NCBI GenBank assembly: GCA_001662425.1
Contig: BDDC01000155.1
Coordinates: 24,120 to 52,889, forward strand
Direction: 5' to 3'
Length of the DNA stretch: 28,770 nucleotides
From: Chlamydomonas sphaeroides
Lineage: Eukaryota > Chlorophyta > Chlorophyceae > Chlamydomonadales > Chlamydomonadaceae
A program made the translations under genes and the position numbers. The notes under the pieces were generated by a model that was not told the DNA's origin, ran no database searches, and saw nothing but the letters and a program-made list of their open reading frames with translations. Below, one piece after another: positions 20,537-28,770 of this stretch; the first letter of the stretch is position 1, and each line of letters opens with the position of its first letter.

Positions 20537-23500
20537 TCACACCGCCCCTTCGCTCTTGAGCAGCTTCTCCCTCTCCCGCGCCGCCGCCACCTCCTCCTGG
20601 AACCGCCGCGCGCCCGCGCCGCCCATCGGCGCGTTGCCGCCGGCTGCCGCCGCCGCACCACCACCACCGCCGCGCCCGAAGCGCGAGAACAGCCCCTGCG
20701 CCGCTCCGCTCAGCTCCGACCAGCGGCCGCCGGCCGCCTCAGTGCCCGCGGCCGCAGCGTTGTGCCCGGAGCGGTCGCCGCGGATGCTCTGCACGTAGGT
20801 GCTGATGGCGCCCCTGCTGAACCAGGCCACCGCCGACACCATGGCCACCGCCAGCACGCCCACGAACAGCATGGCCCAGGGGGTGCCGCCCACGTTGCGC
20901 TTGACGGCCTGGTGGCAGGGCAGCAGGGCGCGGGGAGGGCGAGGTCGAGGGGTCAGCACGGCGCCGGGCGGAGGCCAGGCAGGGCAGGGGGGCGCGTGGG
21001 TGCGGGCGCGCGCTTGCGGGCTCCTGACGGCCCGGCAAAGCAGGCAAGGCACGGCGCGCTGCCCTTCGTTCCCTGTTCTGCCTCAGTTGAACCCCAGGCA
21101 GCGCACCTCCTTGTCCTGCATCAGCACCTCGAAGCGGTCCGCCAACAGCGGCTCGCCCACCGCCTGCAGCCGCACAGGAGAGGCATGCGCCGAGGGAGCG
21201 ACCAGCTGAGCCACGTGAGCTCCGAGCCATGAGCCCGGACCCAACACAGGCAGCGCGGGGCAGGCAGGGCGCGCACACAACCGCCAGGGTGAGGCGCGGC
21301 AGGGCGCCATCGGCACGCCGACTTGCTGCCATCAACACTGCACCCCGACGATTACTCTCGACAGGCGGCGGCTGACTGCGCCAGCGTGCAGCTGCCGAGC
21401 TGGCCCAAAGCGCCGCCGGCCCTGTACCGCGCACCGTCTTGGTTGTGATGTTGGGCCGCACCCCCGTGATCCTCTCCTGCAGCGACAAAGCGAAGGCACC
21501 GACGGCGTAACTGGGCAGCGATAAAGCGGGGGTCGCGCGCAGTGCGCTCCCTCAAGAGGCAACACTCTGCCGCCCCAACGTCCACTCTGCCCGCCCGTGC
21601 TGCCCAAGCTTTCCAAGCACCACGATCACTCCCTCTCCCATCCCAAGCCGTCTAGACCCGTCCGCCCTCGTCCGAGCCCTGCCCTCGACCACGCCCCTCA
21701 GCCTGCCGCAGCCCGCCCGCCTGCGTCCCCTGCACCTCCCATCCCATCCATGTTGCCCCCTGCTGCCGCACCTCATAGTCGGCCATGGCCTCCTCCTCCT
21801 CCTCCATCTCCGCCTCCTGCGCCTTCTTGTCCGCCTCATAGTCCTCCACATCCACGGTGTCGCCCTCGACGTCCTCGTCGTAGTCGTCCGCCACCATGGC
21901 GCCGCCCTCGTCCTCGTCTGGCGCAAGCAAGGCACGGGGCGCGAGGCACGAGGGGCGTGGCACGGGGAAGTGGCACGGGGAAAATAGTGCGGGGGTCGAG
22001 GCACGAGGAAAGTGGCACGGAGGAAGTGGCACGGGGCACGAGGCACGGACATCGATGCACGAGGCCCCGTTGCAGGCCAAACCGCCCTTCGCCCCCGTGC
22101 CCTCGCCTAGGCGGCACCAGGAAGCGCACCCCGACCGTAGCAGCCCCGGCCGGCGGGCCACAATCAACACCGCGGTCCCTCCCCTCCGCTACGCACCCTC
22201 CTCCTTGCCGTCCACCACCACCTTGACCACGCCGTCCTGGACCTTCTTGGGGTCGCCGCCGGTGCGGTTGACGTGGTCGGCCACCACCGCGCCGTGCGGC
22301 AGGGCCTGCGCGGGGTGCCGGGGTACGGGGCGGGTTGCGGGCGTTGGCGTGAGGGGTCGGGTAATGCCGGCGAGGGAAGAGGCTACGCCGGCGAGGCAAG
22401 AGGTTATGCCGACGAGGGAAGAGTAGCCGCGGCAACCCCCATGCGCGGGAGTGCCGTTGGAAGAGTGCGTCTAAGGCCTCTGGCAGGGTAGCAGCATGCC
22501 GCACGAGAGGACTGCGCGTGGCCGTGGGCGCGAGGTCGCACCTTGGCGTCTCCCGGCGTGACGTCCTTGGCGGGGGCGATGAGGAACTCGAGTTGCTGGC
22601 GGCGGGGAAAGGGCGGGGGCCGGAGCCGGGCTGGGCATGGCGCGTGAGTGGCAGCCCTCGCTCCGCGTCCGCTTGCGCCCACCAGGCCCGCACCGATACC
22701 CAGCACACCCCGCACGCCCCAACCGTGCGCCCGCTGAGCCATGCAACAGCGTTCAGCTGGTCCACAACGTCACTCTTGTACCGCCACCTATGGACGTAGC
22801 TAGAGATAGACAGCAGCGTACAGCATGAAACCTACTACGGTGCTGCATGTCAAGCGGGGCGGCTCACCAGCTGGTTGGGTAGCGTGGTGCCCACCGGCAC
22901 GATGACGTACTTGGCCAGCGGGCCGCAGTTCTTGTCGCAGGCCATGCCCACGGACGCAACGTACACGGCAAACAATCGGTCGCCGGCGCCGCTGCGGGCA
23001 GGGAGGGGCAGGCGCGCATGGGGAGAGGGCGGCGGCGGGAAGTGCGCACGACCGAAAGGGGTCATGCCGTGCTCCGGCTTGGGGCGATATGCGGTGTGTG
23101 ATTAAAGCGGTTGTTGCGTAACGGCCTCTAGGCGGCAGCAGCCGGCAGCAAGTCAAGCGCCCTGGGCCGTGTCGTGGCCTTAGCCTCAGCCGTGACCCCA
23201 TCCTGGGGCCTTGGCCGCGACCCCTCTCGCAGCCAGGGTACGGGTCGACACTTACGGCGCCGCAACCCCCGAGCTGACGCCGCACCTGAGCTCGGTGGGA
23301 GCGCCGCCCAGAGTGAAGTCGTGGGGCGAGCCCTTCTCCGTGCCGGGTAGCACCCAGGCGCCCTGTGCCGGGAACTTGACGTTCACCAGGCGACCCTCCT
23401 GCGGGCCGGCGGCCGGGCGGCAGGGAGCACCAGCGGGTTAGCAGCGGGTGTCGTGGTGCTGGGACCGTCCCCGTTCATATCCACATCGCCCGGTTTGCGG

Positions 23501-26500
23501 CGTGCAAGTGGCCCTGCACATGCCCACCTGGCCCCCTGCCCCGGCCATGCCCACCTGGCCCTCCTTCCACATGAGCGCCAGCTGTTCGCCGTAGGGTCCG
23601 AACGACAGCGACCACACCTGCGGCGGCGGAAGGCCGGGACCCGAGCGCAGCACGCAGTCAGCGAGCGCAGCACGCAGTCAGCGAGCGCAGCACGCGGGAG
23701 CGACTGGCCTGCGTAAAAACCCACTGCCGGCCCGCCCCTTCGCCCCTCTCCCCCGGCCCCCCGGCCCCACCTGGCCGTGCTCCGACATGTCGTACACGTT
23801 TTTCTGCACCAGCCTCTTGCCGCCCGCCTCCAGCTCCAGCGCCACCACCAGGCCCTGCTCGCGGCTGGCGGCGTACACCATGCCCTCGCACTCGTCCACC
23901 AGGACGCTGTGCACCACGGGCTTTATGGCCGCGGACTCGGCTGCGAGGTGGGGGCGGGATGATCGAGGGGATGGTGGAGGGAGCAAGGTAAGGCACGGGC
24001 ATGGTGAGGAAGCCACTCGCAGTTCCAGGCGGGCGAGGAGCGAGGAGGGGGGCAGCGGGTAAAGGTGCGGAGTGGTGGTTCGGGTAGGGCGGGCAGGCGG
24101 GCGCGAGGCTGGGGCGCAGCCAGCGCGCCGACGTTTACGACGAGCCCTGACGTTTACGACAAGCGTTGCAACCGTTGCAAGCTATGACACGGGGGGTTGA
24201 GCAACTTGGTGGGACCGCGGGGCATCGGCCACCGCGCGGCGCGCCTCCCCTCCCTGCATGCTGCGGCAGCTGCAGCAGGCCTCACCAACGAATTTGCCGT
24301 CGGGGCCGAACCACACCAGGCGGTTGTTGCAGTAGCCGTCCGACACAATGAAGCTGCCGTCGCGCAGCACCGACACCTGCGGCGGCGCAGCGGGTGCGGA
24401 CAACGTCACGCCACACGCGCCATCGCGCCACACACACGGGCCCAAAGGTCGTCCGCCGCACGCCCCATGAAGCCCGCGCGCCAATGCCCCACGCGCTGTC
24501 GCCGCCCCTCCCGTGCTGGCGCACATCGCCCTCCTCCCGCAGCCGCACCTGCGACGGTTTGCACAGCTTGTCCTTGCCGGCGCCCGGCTGCCGCTCGGTG
24601 CCCACCGCCAGCAGCAGCTTGCCGCTGGGCGTGAACTTGAGCACCTGGGGGCGGCAGGGGGCAGGGGCGCGAGGGGACGGAGCGGGGCATGTTGGGGAAG
24701 AAGCGGCAAAAGATGGGCCCCGTGTGCGCCTGCGAGCGCCGAGGGTGCCCCCCTCCGAGGGCGCCGCCCGTCGAGCCCCGGCTCCTTGGGCCCGCACCAA
24801 GAGGAGAGAGAGACGGATGGGAGGAGCCCCGCGGGAAGGAGCGCGGCGGTGCGCTGCGGCGCCGGTCGGAGCCCAGCAACATATGCGGAGAAGGCGCTGC
24901 GTGCGGCCCCCACCGTTCCTTTAGGTGCTGCCACTGCGGCCTCCGACCGCACCTGGTGCCGGCCCACGTCCGTCACCCACACGTAGCCGTACTGGTCCAC
25001 GCTGATCATGTGGGGCAGGTAGAAGGTGTTGGCGCCCCAGCGCCGCAGCACCGTGCCTGCGGTGGGCGGGGCACCGGGTGCGGGGGGGTGGGGCGAGGGG
25101 CTGGGCCGGGCTGCTGTTGCCGCGCCGTCCGCCAGCGGCCGCCGCCGTCGGAGCCCCGCCCTCCCGCCATGCACTCCGAGGGCAACACCAATGGTGGGAG
25201 CGGGCGTACCGCGCCTGGGCGCAGGGGCTTGGACTGTACGCATCCCTGTCCGGCCCCCGGCCCCTGGTGGAGGTGGGCCAACCCTGGCCCCGACCCCCGA
25301 AACCCCGCGACCGCACCCTTGTCGGGGTCGATCTCGGCAACCAGCGCCTCCGGCGCCGGCTTGTCCCGGGTGATGCGGTTGTGGTTGTCGAACGTGTCCG
25401 CGTTCCACACCGCCGAGGCCCTGCGGCGTGGCGAGTCCGGCGGGCGGCCGACAGGAGCAGCATGGGCAAACGCAGCGGGGTTGAGCCGCAGCGCAGCACT
25501 GCCGCTGCGCAAGCGCGCGGCGCATGTCCCCGGGCACAGGTGAGGTAGCTGCACGCTCCGTCCGCGGACCTGGCACCCGGCGGACCTGCCACCCGGCGGA
25601 CCTGGCACCCGGCGGACCTGCCACCCGGCGGACCTGGCACCCGGCGGACCTGCCATCCGGCGGACCTGCCACCCGGCGGACCTGCCACCCGGCGGTGTCC
25701 GACCACCGCAGTGGGGCCCACACCGCCGCTGCCAGGGCGCCCACACCCTCGCACCTGTACAGCACCCAGATGGTGCCGTTGGGGCCGGTGGCCACGCCCG
25801 TGGCGTCGCCGTACGCGCCCCCCGCCTTGTCGCCCTCGGGCTTCGGCGGCTTCCAGGAGGGGGTCGGGTCCTTGACCAGCGCCGCGCCGCGCGGCAGCGC
25901 GCCGGGGGAGTCGTCCCGGATGGCCTGGCATGAGGGGCGAGCGGGCCAGGGTCAGGGGGGCGCGATGAAAGGTGGGCGCCTGATGGCGGAGTGAGGGCTA
26001 ACGGAAGGGGCTACAGCGGGTGTGGAGTCGTGACGGATATGTGAGGGCGACAAGGCGAGCCGCGCAGAGCCCGCGCTGTTCGCGTTGTTACAACGCACCG
26101 CGACGTCGTTGTCGCACATGGTGATGTACGGCGTCCTGCCGTACACCATGACGTACATGTTGCACATCTCGTCGTTGTGCGTGCCGCCGGCGTGGGTGGG
26201 CGCGGTCCTGCGTACGACGTCACACAGCATGGCATGCCGCCTGCTGTCAGCTGAGGCCATCGCCGCGGCCTAGGTGCTATCGCGCGACGCGGCTGCACGC
26301 AGGAAGCGCCAGCGTGTGGAATAAAGCCGCAGCGCCTCCATGGGGAGCAAGGGCGCAGAGGCCTCCGTCTGCCGGCAGTGTGGGCCGCACACCTGTTGCG
26401 CGAGTCGAAGTCGCACGTGACCGTGAGCCGGTCGCCCGACCACAGCATGTGCCGCTGGGTGGGCACAAAGGACTGCGGCAGCTGCGGGTCGCGCCGGATG

Positions 26501-28112
26501 AGCTCCTCCGTGCCTGCACGGCCCAGGCAGCACGCGTCCCGCCGGCCGAGTCGTAAGGACGCCATCACCAGCGTACCGCCGCGCCAGCCAGAACCGGGCT
26601 GCAGCCGCTTACTCCTGGCACCAGCAATCTCCACTGCCCGGCAGCGGCGCACAGCAGCTCGCCGCAGCCCCTCGGTCGCTGCCGTGCCATGACCCCAAAC
26701 CCAACCGGTGCCGCGAGATGGCGCGGGCGCCTATGCACCCGGACAGTCCCAGGCGTCACGAAAGCGTATGCTACGGGCTCATGCAGGCTCATGATACGGT
26801 ACGTCACCGCTGGGAAGCAGCCCCACGCACCCGAGCCGTTCCAGGCACCGCGGACCATGTGCACGCTGCGGCCCAGCGCGTGCGTGTGCACGCGCACCGC
26901 AAACATGGTGAGCGCCTGGTGGCTCTTGAAGCAGCACGTGTTCTTGATGGGGTGGCTGGCCTTGCCGGGCGGGATGGTGAACCAGCTCGCGAACGACACG
27001 ATCCCCGCCGCGTACGGCACCGCGTGCGGCTTGAGCAGCAGCGTCACGCCGGAGCGGTCGTCGTCCGGCCGGACCGCCAGGTAGTGGACCTGCGGGGCCG
27101 CCGTAGGGGAAGCGGGGCAGGGGTTCGGGCAAGGGAGGGAGGGATGGGCAAAGCTTGTGGCGGCCGTGGGCAGTGCGGCGACCCACACAGCGCCTCCAAG
27201 CCGATACCGCCCCAATCGGTTGGCCCTAGCCATCCCCCAACCTCACTCCCGCTCCAGCCGCCGCCGCCCCCACCTGCGCCACGATGTACTTGATGCCCGA
27301 GCGGCCGCCCACGCTGAAGCCCACGCCCTCGGGCAGCCGCAGGTCGGGCGCGTTGCGGCCCCAGCCGTACCTGGCAGGGAGGCAGGCCCGAGGGCGGAGG
27401 GGAGCGGGGGAGAGGGGTCGGGCAAGGGCCCCCGGGGTACGGGGGGATGTTCTGAGCGCTGCTCGCTGCAATGCGAGGCCTAACAAGGCTTGCTGTCTGC
27501 AATGCGTGTTGTAGTGTGCGGTTGACGTGGTCCGAGCAGGCAGCCTGCGGCTGCTGACGGAGCCCCTGGGTCGGTTGCTCACACAATCTCGGACGGGCCG
27601 TTGCACACCGGCTGCATGTCGCAGCGCCAGGCGACGGTGCGGTTGACGTCCGGCGCCATGTGGGGCTCCTTGCAGCCTGCGGCGGCAGCGGGGGTGGGGT
27701 CGGGCACGTCAGCCCGGTGTAACTATACCCGGGCGTGTGGGTGCTGGGCAGCTGTTTTGGGGGGGAATGTCCATAGGAAAGCGCCACTGCCCGAACCCGG
27801 TGCTCCCCGCAGGTCCCCGCCGCCCAGGCTGAGGAGCAGCTGCAAGCTAACGTCAACCAGCCACCTCCGGAGCGACCCACCGTATAGCAGAATGTGGTGT
27901 ACCACCTCTTGGCGCGCGTGGGGGATGACGCCGACGAGCTTGTGGGAGTTGGGGGGGAGTAGGGCCGAGACGCATATGTACGCGTCCTCCTGCTCCACCT
28001 TCAAGGGTGGAACCGTGATGTTGACCTCGATGTTATGCGCGGGTATAGCGCGCGCAACGAGGGCCAAGCCCAGCACCAGGAGCTCCACAAGCACAAGCCC
28101 ACGGGGCGCCAT
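20537..28112 (-). CDS. PAM: Bifunctional peptidylglycine alpha-amidating monooxygenase (PHM-PAL), membrane-anchored
   Basis: Exons (minus order): 27881-28112, 27583-27676, 27274-27370, 26849-27089, 26393-26513, 26099-26207, 25755-25924, 25317-25420, 24953-25056, 24549-24644, 24286-24376, 23771-23940, 23555-23617, 23286-23398, 22868-22991, 22542-22595, 22197-22305, 21772-21917, 21435-21476, 21107-21163, 20537-20908; about 902 residues with every phase consistent. PHM hydroxylates the C-terminal Gly of peptides using copper, ascorbate and O2; PAL then cleaves it to leave an amide. The copper ligands are present: H72, H73 and H143 (CuH), and H209, H211 and M276 (CuM, in DEMCNMY). The PAL zinc ligands fit H405 (LPHM), H497 and H590 (SPHDF), with R355, Y471 (SDGYCN) and R513 at the catalytic positions. 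A signal peptide, a short PHM-PAL linker, an acidic stalk (698-746), one span near 790-809 and a tail of about 93 residues complete it. The start at 28112 gives the signal peptide; 28187 is an in-frame alternative. Order and length match animal and Chlamydomonas PAM. Confidence 0.95.
21931..22048. repeat. Degenerate GGCACGGGG/GGCACGAGG repeat cluster in a PAM intron
   Basis: An irregular array of related short words (GGCACGGGGAAGT, GGCACGAGG, GGCACGGAGGAAGT) fills the acceptor-side half of the intron between exons 17 and 18 of PAM. Unit length varies from about 9 to 20 bases, so it is a decayed or compound minisatellite. Confidence 0.8.
22361..22423. repeat. Three-copy 21-bp tandem repeat in a PAM intron
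   Basis: Three adjacent 21-base copies at 22361-22381, 22382-22402 and 22403-22423 share the core GCCGGCGAGGGAAGAG with two to four differences. They lie in the intron between PAM exons 16 and 17. The unit length is a multiple of three, but the stretch lies outside every modelled exon. Confidence 0.9.
23642..23694. repeat. 20-bp tandem repeat (2.6 copies) in a PAM intron
   Basis: Two identical copies of CGAGCGCAGCACGCAGTCAG at 23642-23661 and 23662-23681 are followed by the first 13 bases of a third. They lie in the intron between PAM exons 12 and 13. Confidence 0.95.
25566..25693. repeat. Eight-copy 16-bp tandem repeat in a PAM intron
   Basis: Eight exact-length copies of GGACCTGSCACCCGGC (S = G or C) fill this stretch in the intron between exons 7 and 8 of PAM. 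The variable base reads G, C, G, C, G, C, C, C along the array, and the sixth copy has one extra C-to-T change. The alternation suggests that a 32-base dimer was amplified (inference). Confidence 0.97.
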
Positions 28113-28678
28113 CTCGGAGAGAGCGCCTATCGGCGCCGTTGAATGAGGCTGGCTTTTTTCTTCGTATTTTAGGTGGTTCGGTAGCAAGGCCAGTCGCTGC
28201 GCGGGTGCGCACGGGCTTCAAGGTTTAACTTGTGTTTTTGGTTGCGCCCCGCGTTCTTGAGCTTGCGTTATGGCCCACAGTGGCCGCAACTAGTTATAGC
28301 ACTAGTCGCCCCGCAACAGCCTACACGCGGCATGTGCGACGGTACCTGCGCACGAACCTAAGCAACATGTCTTACCCCCTCTCCTCCCCTCAACCCGGCG
28401 CCCTGAAAAGGAAACTGCCAATCGCCTTCAGCTGGTTCGCCTCCATATACATCGCGGTGCCCTAGCATAATCTGTATCATCGACAGCCGCCAAACAGCGA
28501 AACTGCGACCGATAAGTGGCATCCCCCGAGCCAGCAAGGACCAGGGTCCCCACTTCTCAGACGCGGAGGTTGGAATTTTGCAATATGAATGGCGTTTTAA
28601 GGTAGTGTACAGGAGGCGAGGCGCTGTGAGCGGCAGGAACGTTGCCCAGGCAGTACAACCTTGTGCGGAGTAGTGTCC
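28113..28678. promoter_or_regulatory. PAM upstream region
   Basis: This gap of about 566 bases precedes the PAM start and contains its promoter, followed on the right by the 3' flank of the next minus-strand gene. A T-rich stretch at 28153-28175 reads as TAAAATAC on the minus strand, about 55 bases before the PAM start codon, and may be a TATA-like element. No gene is supported; a plus-strand open frame at about 28232-28465 looks like chance. Confidence 0.45.
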
Positions 28679-28770
28679 TCACAAGACCGTGGCCTCAACG
28701 CTGCTCTTAACATGCTGCTGCTGCTGTGCCTCCAGCTGCTTGGGGCTGAGCGCCCGGCCTGCTTCCGCCC
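28679..28770 (-). CDS. Probable last exon of a gene continuing past the window edge
   Basis: On the minus strand a frame is open from the window edge to a TGA at 28679-28681 and encodes 29 residues. It contains LSPKQLEAQQQQHV and ends in KSSVEATVL. The Lys/Glu/Gln-rich composition, with coding-like GC-ending codons, looks more like a real protein C-terminus than random sequence, and it stops where the base composition changes. It is too short to name. No minus-strand TGTAA was found between it and PAM, which weakens the call. Confidence 0.4.
   Translation of the reverse strand, partial: AEAGRALSPKQLEAQQQQHVKSSVEATVL

Noticed and set aside
25566..25693. CRISPR-like array
   Set aside because: Units are contiguous without spacers and lie in a eukaryotic intron; it is a minisatellite.
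24182..25795. Minus-strand open frame of 537 codons within PAM
   Set aside because: It reads through PAM introns, including the 16-base repeat, and joins exons out of their true phase; the spliced PAL alignment is far better.

Overview
The window looks like nuclear DNA of a green alga (Chlorophyta). It is very GC-rich. Genes are split by many short GT-AG introns with strong C-rich acceptors, and several genes are followed by the chlorophyte polyadenylation motif TGTAA. The species cannot be named from sequence alone. I assembled exon-intron structures by eye, checking frame, splice phase and family motifs at each junction. They are models and no transcripts were available.

Layout: (1) 927-8099, minus: an 18-exon XRN-family 5'-3' exoribonuclease with a long tail carrying two AT-hooks and a Tyr/Gln/Pro-rich low-complexity region. 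(2) 8870-10201, plus: a three-exon C2H2 zinc-finger protein with three fingers and basic GGR/RGG patches, divergent from the exonuclease. (3) 11270-16076, minus: a 10-exon, about 957-residue secreted protein of unknown function, rich in Ala, Gly and Pro and ending in glycine. (4) 16752-19140, plus: an eight-exon, about 356-residue secreted, probably GPI-anchored glycoprotein, divergent from gene 3. (5) 20537-28112, minus: a 21-exon, about 902-residue bifunctional peptidylglycine alpha-amidating monooxygenase (PAM) with signal peptide, PHM domain, PAL domain, acidic stalk, one membrane span and a cytosolic tail. (6) 28679-28770, minus: a probable last exon of a gene that continues beyond the window.

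Genes 1 and 2 look like nucleic-acid proteins (RNA decay and DNA or RNA binding). Genes 3, 4 and 5 all enter the secretory pathway. PAM converts glycine-extended peptides to C-terminal amides. Gene 3 has a signal peptide, dibasic sites, an internal Gly-Arg-Arg and a C-terminal Gly. Gene 4 has a Gly-Arg-Arg after a poly-Gly tract. That makes them candidate substrates of the neighbouring enzyme, which is a hypothesis only.

Introns and 3' untranslated regions carry many short tandem repeats (8, 16, 19/20, 20 and 21 bp units) and one uninterrupted 119-base pyrimidine tract. I saw no rRNA, tRNA, CRISPR array or intact transposon.
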